Of a stretch of 46,723 nt of DNA, positions 1-12,421 are shown one piece after another. A program made the translations under genes and the position numbers. Under the pieces are notes generated by a model that made no database searches, was not told the origin of the DNA, and saw only the letters and a list, made by a program, of their open reading frames with translations. The stretch covers positions 1 through 46,723 of the forward strand of contig QYAI01000175.1 in the NCBI GenBank assembly GCA_003988855.1, given 5' to 3'. The first letter of the stretch is position 1; every line of letters begins with the position of its first letter. The stretch comes from Arachnopeziza araneosa (taxonomy: Eukaryota > Ascomycota > Leotiomycetes > Helotiales > Arachnopezizaceae).

Positions 1-264
1 GTGGTGGGATGTTGGACGCGACCGCGAACATTTTGGTGATGCACCCAGCTTAGTCAGCTCTAAATCCACCATATATGGTGGGTGTATTGGAACCCGAGTA
101 ACTCTCGCCTTGCGTCTCCTGCTAGGAAAAAAGGCATTCGCCTTCTGGCTTATTTTTATGTATGCTGCATCACCACTGGCTTCTAAAACTTTAATGATTT
201 GTATATCCAGTTCTCAAATATTCGACTTGCAACCTCTTAAAAGTAGAAAAATCACTCTGATAAC
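1..264. other. 5' flank of HET gene
   Basis: There is no recognisable gene. A short open frame from 110 overlaps the start of the HET gene in another frame and has no family signature. The stretch is probably promoter and 5' UTR of the gene starting at 265. The small inverted sequence CACCATATATGGTG at 68-81 is an exact palindrome of unknown meaning. Confidence 0.5.
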
Positions 265-2460
265 ATGGCTATTGAGAAGGATGCCAATTACCTGTGTCCA
301 GTCTGTTTTAACCTCGATTTTGATCGACTTACAGAACACAGCCCTCGACACATCCTTGACGAGTATCAAATTACCACACCATTCTCGAAGATGAAGGCTT
401 CAGCAAAGAGCAGTGACTGCCTAGTATGTAAAATCATATGCGCTGGGCTAGAGCACATGCAAGAGCAGTGGGATGAACCAGAATTCTTGCATAACAACAC
501 CGTGCTTATTATGGAGCTGCGTCGTGGCCATTGCTTTAGAGTTACATTGGCTAATGTCGGATATGAGAGTGCTTTAGAGTTCTACACACTCTCACATGAA
601 GGTATACGTATTGTCCTGAGTATAGATGGCGCATCCTAAACCATTGTTCAAGATAATGCTTCGATTCCTGCTTTCGGTATCAGCAGAGCAGTCGCAACTA
701 AACTGGATCTGAACACTTGTCTGGTAATTGCGGCTGAGTGGATGAAGAAATGCGACGAGGAACATACTTTGTGTTGCCGACCCATTGACTCGAGGTTCCC
801 TACGCGTCTTATAGATGTTGGCTTGGATGAGAAAAGCAAAACCGTCTATCTGAAAGAGACCAGAGATTCTGAACGAGCCCCTTATATGTCATTAAGTCAT
901 TGCTGGGGAAAGGAGCAAATGATTACGACGACTACCAATACGCTACAGGATATGAAGGCAGGCATCAAAATGTCCGAACTTCCAAAGACGTTTCGCGACG
1001 CGATAAAGATTACCAGAGGCTTGAGAATTCGTTACATTTGGATCGACTCGCTCTGCATTATCCAAGACGACAAAAGGGATTGGGAACTTGAATCAGCAAA
1101 GATGGCAGATGTGTATATGGGTTCACATCTCAATCTTGCTGCTACACATTCAACCAATGGCAAGGGCGGCTGCTTCCCACAGAGATGGTCGCTAGACACT
1201 CTTAACCAAATCGAACTCAACGTCGGGGAAGATTCTGTGGTTGAACCTGATGATAACGAGGAGGGTAACTATAAGATATTCGTTCGTCATGCCCTACATG
1301 TTGCTCATGACCATTTCACAAGGACTATGGACTATGCGCATACAATGGAGTATGCATCACCTCTTTTAAGTCGCGGCTGGGTCTTTCAAGAGCGGCTTCT
1401 ATCAGCCAGAACCTTACACTTTCACGCCGAGGAGCTCATTTGGGAATGCGCATCTGGAATTTCATGTGAATGCTCAAGATTGGAAGATTACCAATGGGGT
1501 GACCCTGACGGTCTTTTGCAACAGCGCACGGCTGACCAGCTGAAGATGTTATATGCGTCAACCAATACATCAACAACGACTGAAACTCAAATTCTGGACA
1601 GTTGGCTCGAGCTTGTTGCAGAGTACTGTAAGCTGAAGCTTACGAAACAGATGGACCGTCTCCCTGCAATCTCTGGCCTTGCATCTCGAGTCGCTAGACG
1701 GCTGTCTGGTGAGTATCTTGCTGGTTTATGGTCGCAGGATCTTCCAAGAGCTCTATGTTGGCTGAAGGGAGATGTTTCCCGGAGCAAACATCCCAGCTTT
1801 CGTGATCCTTATGTCAGTGCGCCGTCATGGTCATGGGCTTCTATATGGAATCATAGCGACGATGTTTCCAGTAACAATTATGACCTTGTTACTACGGTTG
1901 GATTCGTGGCAGATACGAGGTGTCAGATTCAAGGCTTTCATTGCTCGCGAAATCTTACCAATCCCTTCGGAATTGGCAGAGATATATGGCTGAAGATTCA
2001 AGCGCCACTTGTCCAAGCGACTTTCTTCATAACCGAGTTAGCCATGGACCCTATAGCAACTGATTGGGCCCAAGAGCATGATCTCTCACAGTACATGAGG
2101 AAAATAGTATTTCAGAATAACATCGCGCTTGGTCAAGAATCTGTCTCCTTCTCCGGTGATTGTTCCGATACCGAAGGTCGGGTGACGGATGTAAGTCATG
2201 GCGACTCTGTATACTGCCTTTTGCTTGGTCATTTCCAGCACACAACGAAGGATTTCATGAGCCAATGGCCACCTCAGTATCTTACTTCAGCTGAAAAGCT
2301 TAGTTCTCAAGAACCATCTAGCCAAATAGCAGGAGCGTATGCACTTGTCTTGGTGAAAGCGAATTGGAGATCAACATATAGAAGAGTGGGCTTGTTGGTT
2401 CACAGAGGAGGCTCAGGTTGGTGGGAAGGCGCAGAAGTCCGCGATATTACCCTTGTATAG
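265..2460 (+). CDS. HET-domain protein (heterokaryon incompatibility), probably one intron or one nonsense codon
   Basis: HET-domain proteins (PF06985) act in fungal non-self recognition and the associated cell death. The N-terminus has the cysteine-rich lead-in typical of long HET proteins (LCPVCFNLDF, then CLVCKIIC). The domain follows with YMSLSHCWG, then IWIDSLCIIQDD, MADVYMGSHLNLAATHS and SRGWVFQERLLSARTLHF. The C-terminal part carries the usual APSWSWAS motif. The frame is open from ATG 265 but meets TAA at 637-639, after which the same frame continues to TAG 2458-2460. The codons just after the stop still look like HET protein (WMKKCDEEHTLC). A 51-nt in-frame intron 602-652 (donor GTATAC, branch-like CTAAAC at 636-641, acceptor AAG) removes the stop and gives 714 aa; exons are then 265-601 and 653-2460. 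Otherwise the gene is broken. The family call is sure; intactness is uncertain. Confidence 0.85.
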
Positions 2461-3536
2461 GATTGCGCTCGCATACTGTGAACTATTCGCGTCCTTCTGT
2501 CTACTTGAAAGTCTACTCCTGGCATACATAACTTCTCTACACAGCTCTCGCGCGATCGAGGTAATAGATCCTATTAGTGTAGAAGCAAACGAAACCCTAG
2601 AAACAGAGATCTAAGCCTCTCATTTCTGGAACATTTTGTTGAGTATCAATACAAAATATGCAGATTGAATCTGCCCAAAGATATCTGGCAGTCCTCAAAA
2701 GGGCAACGGCGAGAGAATGAATCTCCTAGCGACAAGACTGACTATTCTCAAACTCTGAACTCAAACACAGTCCCTATTCTTAAATTGCTGAAGCCCACCT
2801 GTGTACCGCTTGAAGGGTCGAGGAGTTGGCAAGAGAGAATCTGAATGAAGCCATGAAACCTGTTAAAGCGGTTTGAAGGAGGGGATGAATGCATGTTTGA
2901 CGTTCTAGCGACTCCCTTTCCGAAATTGCAAGAAACTTGACCAGAATCCCAACTTCCGGAGGCAATGAGCAAAGCTGCATTGAAAGCTGTGAAGCCAGAT
3001 TCGATAATGTTGGTTATAAGACAGTTACCTTAGCTTGGTAGGTGTTCATGTTGTCCAAGAGGCCGGACTAGGGACGCAAGCTACGCGTGGCGGGATATAA
3101 AATACAGAGAGCTATTACGCCTTGCAGCAAAGACGGTGCTGGTCACGGGGTTCAACCTACCATACTTCCACAAAATTCACTTGGAGTATCGTAAGGAATT
3201 GAAACTCACTCCCTAAAATTGATGATATCTCGATCGGTGGTCGAGAGACCAAGCTTTCTTGATGTCCCCGTTATCTCGACAATGGCTATCAGTAACGATG
3301 GTTTGTTACTGAAAGAAGGATGGGCCTGATGGATTAGTGAATGAGAGGTCTGATGGGAAAATGGTTGAGCAAGGAGTAATTGAAAAGAAGAAGCCTGCTG
3401 CCTGGCAATTGCGTAAGGATGAGTTATGCGCTTAAATACCAATGCTCATGCTCCTATTCAATGAACGCCTATCGATATACAATCCCGCAGTCCGTTCTAT
3501 ACATTCCATTCCTTGTCTCGAGATCGACGAAATCGT
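2461..3536. other. Intergenic region between convergent HET and kexin genes
   Basis: This is 3' flank for both neighbours. Short open frames on the minus strand around 2748-2980 (one contains LPPEVGILV, weakly F-box-like) and 3206-3442 have no start context or family pattern I can support. No repeat or RNA gene is seen. Confidence 0.5.
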
Positions 3537-6112
3537 CTAGACTTTTTCATTATGTACTTCCTCTTCTTCTTCATCATCACCAATGACATGCTGCCTAGTA
3601 CCCTCATCGTCACTTTCCTCATAAAGTCTTTTCTCTCTCTCGTCCCCTCCGTCTGCGTTATCCAAGTATTCATCCTCACTTTCATCACTGCCTGTTGCGA
3701 ATGCATCATATAACTCTCCCGCCCTTCTCTTCCTTTGAACACCCTTCTGCTTCTTGCCACCAGTAAGCCCCTCAGTCTCGTCTTCCTCGAGGAGATCAAA
3801 TTCCCATTCATCGCGAGGGTTGTTGCGGAGACGCTTGCGGCGTGCGAGGTAAAGGTAGATGCCAAGGCCAGAGCAAAAGATAACAATGAGAGCTGCGGCA
3901 CCGTAAATCCAGATTTGGGTCTTGGAGGAAATGCCAAGTGTAGGGAAGAAGGATGGAAGCCAGGATGAGGCGGAAGTTTCAGCTGCAGGAGTAGAGGTCG
4001 CAGTTGGGGTGACTAGATCTTCTGTTTCTGTTGGTTTCGTTGGTCGGTCAGGGTGATCGGTTGGATTGGCCATAAGAGCGCTTGTAGAAGTTGGGAGTGA
4101 TAGGGATGTAGTTAAGGCAGCGATAGTCGTGGTAGAGATGACAATTTGATCATGGTTATCATCATCATGATCAGATGGCATGGGAAGAAGTGTTGCACGG
4201 GAGGCGTCAAGAGATTCACCCCAAAGTTTGAGATGCCAGTCAACAAAGGTTCCATTGTGATCATTCACAACAGTATCCTTGACGATGATAGTCCACGTTC
4301 CAACACCGGATTCGCCCCAGTGCACGACAGACATGAATGTCCAATCGTCATAGCCTTCAGGAGATGTATCCAGACGGCGAGTGGTAGCAATATGGCTGAT
4401 GACGTTATTTGGACTGAGGAGATCAACACTCAAATCACCCCTCTTCGAATGAAGAACATTCATAGTAACAGTGACATGCTCTAAGCGAGCAACATTGGCC
4501 TCCTTGAGCATATCTTCAGTGACCTCAAAGGAGACAGTGAGCCCTTGTTCTCCTTGAGGGATAGCCTGGTTAACGTGGATCCAAGGTGAGTAATACCAAG
4601 CTTGGGGATTAACATTCTTGAAAGTCTTGGCAGCTTCAACAATGGCCCAACTATCAACCTTGCCATAACCATAAGTGTGACTGAATTGCTTCCCGATGGT
4701 TGTAGTTTGCCACTCTCCAGTATCCAAATCAATAGGCACAGCAGTGTCCACGACCAAGTATTGCATATCCCTCCAAGTCAAGTCTGGTCGGATTTGCAAG
4801 ACTAGGGCAAAGATACCAGCTGCTAAAGGTGCAGCAGCCGAGGTACCTCCATGTCCATTATAACACTGGTTTGTACCAACGTCTGTGGTGTGCTAAGAGG
4901 TATCAGTTCTGAACGAAGGTTTTGTGAGTAGCTTACAATGGCATCTCCACTTCCACTGCTATATGTCACAACGAGTTGTGCTGAACACTTCTCAGAGTAA
5001 TAAGGATGCAATCCTTTCCTGTCAATAGCTCCAACGGTGATACTGTAGATGCTATTGGTATAACCATCAAAGTTACAGTTATCCTCACTTGCCGCACCAT
5101 TTCCAGATGCAAAAACATAAATAGAACCAAGTCCACCTCTTCCATTCTGAACAGCATTCAGCATGGCCTTCTTGATAAGAATACCGGGTGCATCCATTGA
5201 TCTTCCATCATCTGGAGGGCCCCATGAGCAAGAGTAGATCTGATTTTTTTGATACGCATAATTCATAGCCACAGCCTCGTCAGCATCCGTGATGAGCTTC
5301 GATAGAATTCGAATGCCAGCAATTTTTGAATCCCAAGCAACACCAACTCCGCAAACATTATTCTTTACAGCAGAAACTTCTCCAGCACATCGTGTACCGT
5401 GTCTATCGTCGGAAAGTTCGGGTTTGGGCTCCAGATCATGATCGTTGAAGTCGTAAGATCCCTCTGCAAAGTAATTGTCCTTCAAATCATCACTATACAT
5501 ATCTAATCCATCATCTACAATCGCAACAGTCGCATTCTGCCCCGTGATGCCCTGCATCCATACATCTGTAACATTGACATCATGGCCAATCTGGACGGTA
5601 TTCAAAAGATGCCATTGCTCATTGAAGATGGGATCTTGGATATCGAGAGCGGCTGCAACTGCAGCTTGTTTCACCAAGACATCGTCTACAGTTGGCGCTT
5701 GTCGTTCTTCGATAGGAGCAGCGTAACCTGCCGGTGGTGGTGGTATTACGCCTCTTTTCTCCATCCTAGCCTTTAATTTTTGTTTTTGGGCAAATTTAAC
5801 TCCATCAAGGATATCCAATCCACCGATCGATCGTTTCCGCCGTCTGCGTTCTTTGAGCGCTGTATGTACTATATCGTGTTCCTCTTTGTGGCCTGAAAAT
5901 ATGTGGTGGTCTGCCAGCTCTCCTAAAACCCCTTCATGGGTTAATCCCAGTTTGGCAGCCACTTCTGAGGGAGAAGCAGTCGAATCGAGATGAAGGACAT
6001 AGTAGTCTTGGGATTTGTAGTCTCGTGCGCGCAAATTCGAGGCTGTAGTCAGACTGACGTATCCGAGGCCAACGAGGCCTAGTATGGAGTGAAGTCTCAT
6101 TGTCGATCGCAC
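3537..6112 (-). CDS. kexB: Kexin, Kex2/KexB-type subtilisin-like proprotein convertase
   Basis: This is a Golgi membrane serine protease that cleaves secretory proproteins after KR/RR pairs. Exons are 6112-4937 and 4892-3537 with a 44-nt intron 4936-4893 (GTAAGC, acceptor TTAG), giving 843 aa, the usual KexB size. The order is: signal peptide (about 1-24); propeptide ending in polybasic sites RRRRKR (89-94) and MEKR (117-120); S8 catalytic domain with Asp200 (IVDDGLD), His238 (DRHGT), Asn338 (FASGNGA) and Ser410 (HGGTSAAAP, just after the splice); P-domain (about 496-618); Ser/Thr/Pro-rich stalk; one membrane segment (719-741, IWIYGAAALIVIFCSGLG); and a very acidic cytosolic tail. All triad residues are present. 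A second Met at residue 5 could also be the start. The promoter lies in 6113-6929, shared head-to-head with the PhoD gene. The assignment is firm. Confidence 0.96.
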
Positions 6113-6929
6113 AACGCTATTGAGAATTGGAGGCCCTTTGGCTGTTGAGATGAGATTGGGAGATCGAAATTAGGTTCACCGCATCGATGAATGCGCTGTA
6201 ACGTTGTCGCCTAGTCGTTTGGAGAGACTCGTAATCCTCTCCAAGGGGTAATAAATGCGCAGCACTTAATCGCTTCGTTTGGAGAGAGTAGGTGATGGGA
6301 AGCTCGAGATAGATATCGCAATTAGATGAGCCAAAAGAATGATGGTGGTGACTGTTAGAAAGGTGTTTGGTGGATTTTGCCTCAAGCTTATGTGGCCTTG
6401 ATGTTGTTTCAACGGTTTCGAAAGGACCCCGAAGGTGGCTGAGGGTCAGCAATGTCAGCGCCGGCACTAACTGGAAATAGACATGCGGCACAGATGTGCT
6501 GTGTGTAAAAGCGGCCAGTCGATCTCTTAAAGCGCCAACGAGATTTTGTGACGTGCGGCTGCTCCATTGCTCGAGACACACCACACCAACCTCCCAAATT
6601 TCAATCCCAGAACTTAACCCGCCGCCAATATATCCTGACTCGACCTCCCTGTTCTCTTTTTTCTCTCCTCTCCCTGGTCTATCTGCATCTGCGAACTTTA
6701 TATCTTCATCATAGCATGTGCATGCTTGTCTACTTATCCCGGCGCATCGAACCTCGTCTCCACACCGTCGCTTGATCCATGCTCCGAGTCGAGTTACCCT
6801 TGGCAGCAAGTTCCAAAACTTATAGAGCAATGATCGATGGTTCATAGTTGGGGCTACGACTTCCTCAGCCTTTCTCTGAGCTTCGCTCCCTTCAATTGCG
6901 ACTAGTTCCGAGATCTGCAGCCGGAATCA
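6113..6929. promoter_or_regulatory. Divergent promoter between kexin and PhoD-like phosphatase genes
   Basis: This 817-nt spacer sits between two divergent start codons. It holds pyrimidine-rich tracts (about 6640-6680, ctctttttctctcctctccc) but no element I can assign with confidence. A long minus-strand open frame (6117-6845) fills it, but its composition is not protein-like and it is treated as chance. Confidence 0.5.
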
Positions 6930-9900
6930 ATGTCTGCACCGTATTGGGGACAGCTTCCTGCTCCTTCCGTCACACGAGGAACCTCTCTTCGACAAGAGAG
7001 AGACCAAGGTCGTGTGCAGAAAGAAAGCAACGACCTAGCTGTCGATACCCAGATGGCAGGCGATCGTTCGTCATACCCAGCGCCCCGCCAAGAACGTTTC
7101 TCGTCTCAGACCGACAAGACAGAAGCCCCTACGCTTTCGACACAGAGCCCATTCGCCTCACCGATAGCCTCGGAGTTCCGTGGAGAGGGTTTGGCTCCTC
7201 GGCCTTCTTCTTATCGATATGACACCTCAGACGCCAGCCGCGATTTCGCAGAAAAGCGGAGGAGAAGAGAGAGTAAGAATAGGGAACAAAACGCCGAATA
7301 CGAAGCTATCGACAATCCGCCAGCAGCGCCAGACGTTCCAAGAGCTCCACCGATTAGCTACAAGCAACCATATAGTAACGGCGGACCACCGAATAGCTTT
7401 CAACCTCCGACAAGGACGAGAAGGCGTTCAGAAGCACCTCTGAGTCCTGCGAAGGCTGCTCCCGAGGAATCTTACCGTTCCAACGCGGTACAAGCAAGAG
7501 GAGCCCCTGGTGACGAAATACCAACAAGGTCACGAGCGGATACAGCAAATGGGAAGGAGCCAGTGACTCGAGGAGCAAGTCAGAGAAATAAACCAGATCG
7601 TATCGATTTACCTACACAGCGAAAGGGCTCACTGAATGATGTTGAGGCACTTCGAAATACCGGCAAGTACTTTTTTAAGAATTGAGTTCATGCGGGACTA
7701 GTTTTGGCAGTCAGCTGGAAAAGAAGAGACTTTATCAAAGATAGCCTGTTTTGTAGAGTCATACTAATTTCAATTTAGGAAGAGAGTGGATGCCTGACAG
7801 ATCGCCTCTTCAGCGACTAGAACTCACTCTTGACAGTATTACCAAAGAAGAGAAACGAGCACGTGTTGAGCAAGCCGAGTTTCTGGCAAAGGATACTAAA
7901 GTTGACCATGGTACCGAAAAACTCAATTCAAACTCGGTTCATTTCAGGAGGCGGCCTGTTGCGAAAGGAACTGCTGAATCTACTCCCAAATCTGAACCTC
8001 AAAACTTACCAGGTGCTGGACTGGTTGGTAACGCCAGTGAGAAGCAAAAAGACCAGCTACAGCGAAGCCGAACCGTCGAAAGGAAGCGGCCAGCAGAAGC
8101 TGACTCTCCTGCCAATCCAAAGACAAGAGGCTTTGACCAACCACGACAACCAAACAATGAGGCATCACCAATAGCAGAAAAGACTGCAATTCCTCGGAGA
8201 GGCCCTAGTCTTCGGGATCGTTCTCAAATTCCGGTTGCTGCTGCCGCGGTTGGTGCAACCTCTCTTGGTCGGAGCGGGAGCAACAAACTCAAGAAGAATC
8301 CACCAGGGGATCCTTGGTTTAAATCTCGACAAGAAGCTGAGAAACAGTACTCAACCGTTACGCCACGGAGACCTTCCATTAGCGACAACGAGCAGACCCC
8401 TCCACGAACTCAGCAATCTCGAGATACTGCAATTCGAAGTCATCCACGACGGCTTGATAAGGAGCTCCCAGTACTTCCTCTGGAAGCAAGAGCAGTAGCA
8501 AGTCAAAATGTCGATGTTCAAGATCCAGAATCAGATGAAATGGATGCCAAACTTATGAGTCCGAAAAGTCTAAGCAAGGTTCAACGTATGACTGGCGAGA
8601 AGCTTCCTGCTCAGGCACCAAAAGAGGCTGGAAAAGGAATTCGGACGGAAGTCGTAACGATTGATGGAGTCAAATATAATGTGCCGCCCAATGCCTTGGA
8701 AATGTCATCACCTAAGGCAGCCGAACATCACCACCGCCTGCCCAATATCTTACACAAGCATGAAAATATACCCGGACAAGGAGTATATGTACCCTCAGCG
8801 CGCCTAAACGAATGGCAAAAAGGAGGCGTCGCTCTTCTTTCTGGAACATTACTCGATTTAGATGTAAATGATCAAAGGACTGAGGCAGAGAAGGACAAAA
8901 CCTGGTGGGAAGAGGGCAATACTGGAAGACGTCGAAATTCCACCAAGCAAAGAAGAGCTGAAGCGTACGATGGAGAGTATGATGAAACCACAGGTACGCA
9001 ACCCTTTATTTGTGATTGAATCAGTGCGAAGGATTTATCTCGGATTGTTGTTCTAGATCGGCGTTTGATCCCAAGTTGGGCTCTGGCACCATGCCTGCAT
9101 GACAAGGAAGCCCACCTCTGAACCAAAGTCCTATTTCCTTAGTAGATTGCACTGGATTACCTCTTCCACCATATGGAACCCTGTTTGCTGACTTGTGTAA
9201 CGCGGGCTATCCGCGGTCATCATTATATAGCTCCTACTAGATTCAAGCCACCGCTGTTCTTGAAGTGTGGACCGATGCTACGATACTGTGGCTTACGCCG
9301 GGAAAAGGGTCGTACCCGTCCCTCACGCAATCCAGTATCCAATGACCGAGAAATTTGGAGAGGGAGTGTCATGATTGTTACTCAGGATTCACATTCAAAT
9401 TATGAGTTGGCGCCGACACTTCGACTTTTTCTTCAGCCGATGGATTTACTCCCTCCTCCGCTGTTACCATTTGATGGTGAAGAGCTTGCTCAAGAATATG
9501 TTGACCCTATCGCTGGCCTCCCAAAGATTGGTCGAGATGGTCGAACGCTATATGTTCGTCCTGTTGAAGACTTGATAGAAGCAAAGGATTTATCTAGAGA
9601 AGAATCGGACGCTGGTTTATACGAAACGAACCGCACGCCGCTAGATGGAGCGTCAGACCGAAAGAACCCACACTACGACGGTGAAAAGGCTGGAAAATAT
9701 AAAGAAGTTCGTGGTTTCCGTCTTCATTCAGAACGAGGAGTTACGTTCTGGAGATTCAACATTGAGATTGAGCTCAGAGACAAGCAACAGAGAATTGCAT
9801 ACCGAATCAATCGCGGACCAGCCACAGGTTTCTGGGTTCCTGCTCGCGATCAGGCAATGAACATCATGTTCCAAAGCTGCAATGGGTTCAGTTATGGTGT

Positions 9901-11990
9901 AGATCCAAATCAATTCTGTGGACCGGATCCTCTGTGGCGCGATGTTCTGAACACGCACCAAACTCAACCTTTCCACGTCATGCTTGGCGGGGGTGACCAA
10001 ATATATAACGATCTTGTCATGTACACATCAACGTATTACAGAGAATGGACAGAAATCCGAAATCCGCATCACAGAGACGAGGCACCACTTACACCAGAGC
10101 TTCAGGACGAGCTGGAGTCATTCTATCTGGACCGATATTGTATGTGGTTTTCCCAGGGACTGTTTAGTCTCGCAGCTTCTCAGATTCCTATGGTGAACAT
10201 GTTTGATGACCACGACATTATTGATGGCTTTGGTTCTTATCCTGATCATTATATGCGTTCACCAATCTTTTCTGGGCTTGGAGCGGTAGCCTTTAAATAC
10301 TATGTATTGTTCCAACACCAAAGCAGCATCGACGAGGGCGAGGAGACTGAGCCGTCGTGGATCTTGGGAACGCAACCTGGCCCCTATATTAATGAACTGA
10401 GTCGAAGTTTGTTCATGCAATTGGGCCGTAGCATTGCATTCTTAGCCCTCGACTGCCGAACCGAAAGAATGTTTGATGAGATTGTCCATGCTGAAACCTA
10501 CCACAAAGTTTTTGATCGTCTGCAGAAGGAGATTGTGAAGGGAGAAACGAAGCATCTCATTGTGTTAGTCGGGATACCTGTTGCTTATCCTAGAATGGTC
10601 TGGCTTGAGAACATTCTCACTTCAAGAGCAATCGAACCCATCAAGGCATTAGGAAGAGCCGGGCTTCTAAGTAAGAAACTTCTGAATCATATGGATGGGG
10701 GTGTTGAGATTCTTGACGATTTGACGGATCATTGGACGGCTCGAAAGCATAAGGATGAACGTAATTGGTTCATTCAGGAGCTACAAGATTTGGCCGCTGA
10801 AAAATCTGTCCGTGTCACGATTCTTGGGTAAGTCATCCACAGCGGCAGCCTTCGTATCTAATGTTTATAGCGGCGATGTTCATCTCGGTGCCATTGGTCA
10901 ATTTTATTCAAACCCCAAACTTGGTATTCCAAAAGATCAAGACTTCCGATATATGCCAAATGTAATCTCTTCTGCCATTGTAAACACGCCACCGCCCGAT
11001 GCTCTTGCCGATCTTCTCAACAAAAGAAATAAGATTCATCATCTTGATTCCGTTACCGATGAGGATATGATACCGATCTTTACTCACGACGTCAACGGCA
11101 AATTAAGAAACAATAAACGATTACTTAACAGGAGAAATTGGTGCTCAATCCGCCTGTATGACCCTGAGCTGACACCACCCCAAACACCACAAACAGATGG
11201 AACGGCTACTCCGCCTCCCAGACAAGGTCTTCTACGCCGCCTATCAGGCTCTCGAGGGCCGAGCTACACTCCTGATGCAGCGGCCACTTCACCTCGAAAG
11301 GGATTCTTTGGGCGACGGGAATCCACGGACAATAGACCGCCACTCTCCAACCCAAATTTCTTCAATCGACAAGGTAACACATCTCGCCATGGGTCAATAG
11401 ATTCCGATAAGCCCAGCGTCAGAAAGAGGTCCCTTTCGCTCACTAGTCTCTTCCGACGCAGCAGCAGCAAGCGCCGCTCTGATAATGGCGGTATCAATGG
11501 ATACGAGTCGGATAGTGTGGAAGAGATCCCATATGATGAACCACGGTCCGGCATTCGCGGTGGTTCTGGTGGAGATGATGAGGACGGCTATTTCCCAACG
11601 ATGCCGGCACCTGCAGGTCGTGCAGTCGATGCTCACGCGGTCGAAAATGTAACCACGTCCATTGCAGGTGCAACGCCGCAGAAAGGTGTGCCTCCGCAAA
11701 GCAGGTTCCGCCGAAGACCGACAGGCCTAAGCGAAAAACAAGTAAAGAGAGGACTGGGAGAAATTAATCTCGAAGGCGGATTGGATATCTGTCTGAATAT
11801 GGAAATAAGTCAGAGAGATCCAGCTGGGGCGACAGTGCCGTATAGATTGTTGGTGCCAGCATTGTGGTACGACGAGGATGCAGACAACGTGGAGGAGAGG
11901 GGGCGTGGGGCGAAGAGGGTTCTGATGAAATGGGCGAGTATCAGACGGAAGGAAAAGCAAGAGAGTTTAAGTCCCGAGAGAGACTACTAA
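6930..11990 (+). CDS. Very long PhoD-like metallophosphatase, 4 exons
   Basis: The proposed exons are 6930-7662, 7779-8993, 9231-10827 and 10871-11990 (1554 aa). The start MSAPYWGQLP matches what I remember of this fungal family. About 650 N-terminal residues are basic, polar and disordered. They are followed by a conserved basic stretch (DRSPLQRLELTLDSITKEEK) opening exon 2, then the catalytic part in exons 3-4. PhoD-type metal-site motifs are GGGDQIYND, FDDHDIIDGFGSYPD and, across the last splice, LGGDVHLGAIGQF. A Ser/Arg/Pro-rich insert follows, then a folded C-terminus (GLDICLNMEIS...PYRLLVPALWY). Intron 3 (10828-10870, GTAAGT, branch CTAAT) is certain. Intron 1 is either GC-AG 7663-7778 or GT-AG 7667-7782, and both restore frame. 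Intron 2 (8994-9230) is long at 237 nt but rejoins the conserved APTRFKPPLFLKCGPMLRYCG. The substrate is unknown; bacterial PhoD is a phosphodiesterase/alkaline phosphatase, and there is no signal peptide here. Confidence 0.9.
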
Positions 11991-12235
11991 TTCCTGGAGT
12001 GGGATGTATGAAAGTGGGATATAATGATTGCGATGTTTTCTTGGTTGATCGAGCGCGGTTCAGCGAGCGAGCGAGCATCTGACCCTTCAAAATACTTGAG
12101 CGATGACAAGGACATGAGACGGATAGACTATTGAGGCGGATGCATACCCTTCTGTATACGCGTTCACTATACGACTTTTAGTCTCTCCCATTTTATATAG
12201 TTTTAATTGAGCGATGAGTACATAGGGAAAGTATA
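11991..12235. other. 3' flank of the PhoD-like gene
   Basis: This is an ordinary 3' flanking region. It contains a GAGCG-rich patch (12048-12077, gagcgcggttcagcgagcgagcgagcat) and then AT-richer sequence leading into the minisatellite. No gene is seen. Confidence 0.45.
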
Positions 12236-12421
12236 TCTCTGCTGGGGTTTCTCTCTGCTAGGGTTTCTCTCTGCTGGGTTTCCTCTCTGCTGGGGTTTCT
12301 CTCTGCTAGGGTTTCTCTCTGCTGGGTTTCCTCTCTGCTGGGTTTCCTCTCTGCTAGGTTTCCTCTTTGCTAGGTTTCCTCTCTGCTGGGTTTCCTCTCT
12401 GCTGGGTTTCCTCTCTGCTAG
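12236..12421. repeat. 16-nt tandem minisatellite, 11 full units plus a partial one
   Basis: The unit is tctctgctgggtttcc with variants tctctgctggggtttc and tctctgctagggtttc. All units are exactly 16 nt. The first three units differ from each other and the same three-unit order is repeated in units 4-6, giving a 48-nt higher-order period; later units are mostly the gggtttcc type. 48 nt equals 16 codons, so all frames stay open and a spurious repetitive protein can be read through it (12207-12446). It lies about 250 nt beyond the PhoD-like stop codon. Confidence 0.95.

Noticed and set aside
6117..6845. 242-codon minus-strand open frame upstream of kexin
   Set aside because: It ends next to the kexin ATG, has no domain or signal, and its composition (S/R/H-rich) fits a non-coding promoter read by chance.
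12245..12330. TAGGGTTT motifs resembling telomeric repeats
   Set aside because: They are variants inside the 16-nt unit, not TTAGGG arrays, and lie amid ordinary genes.
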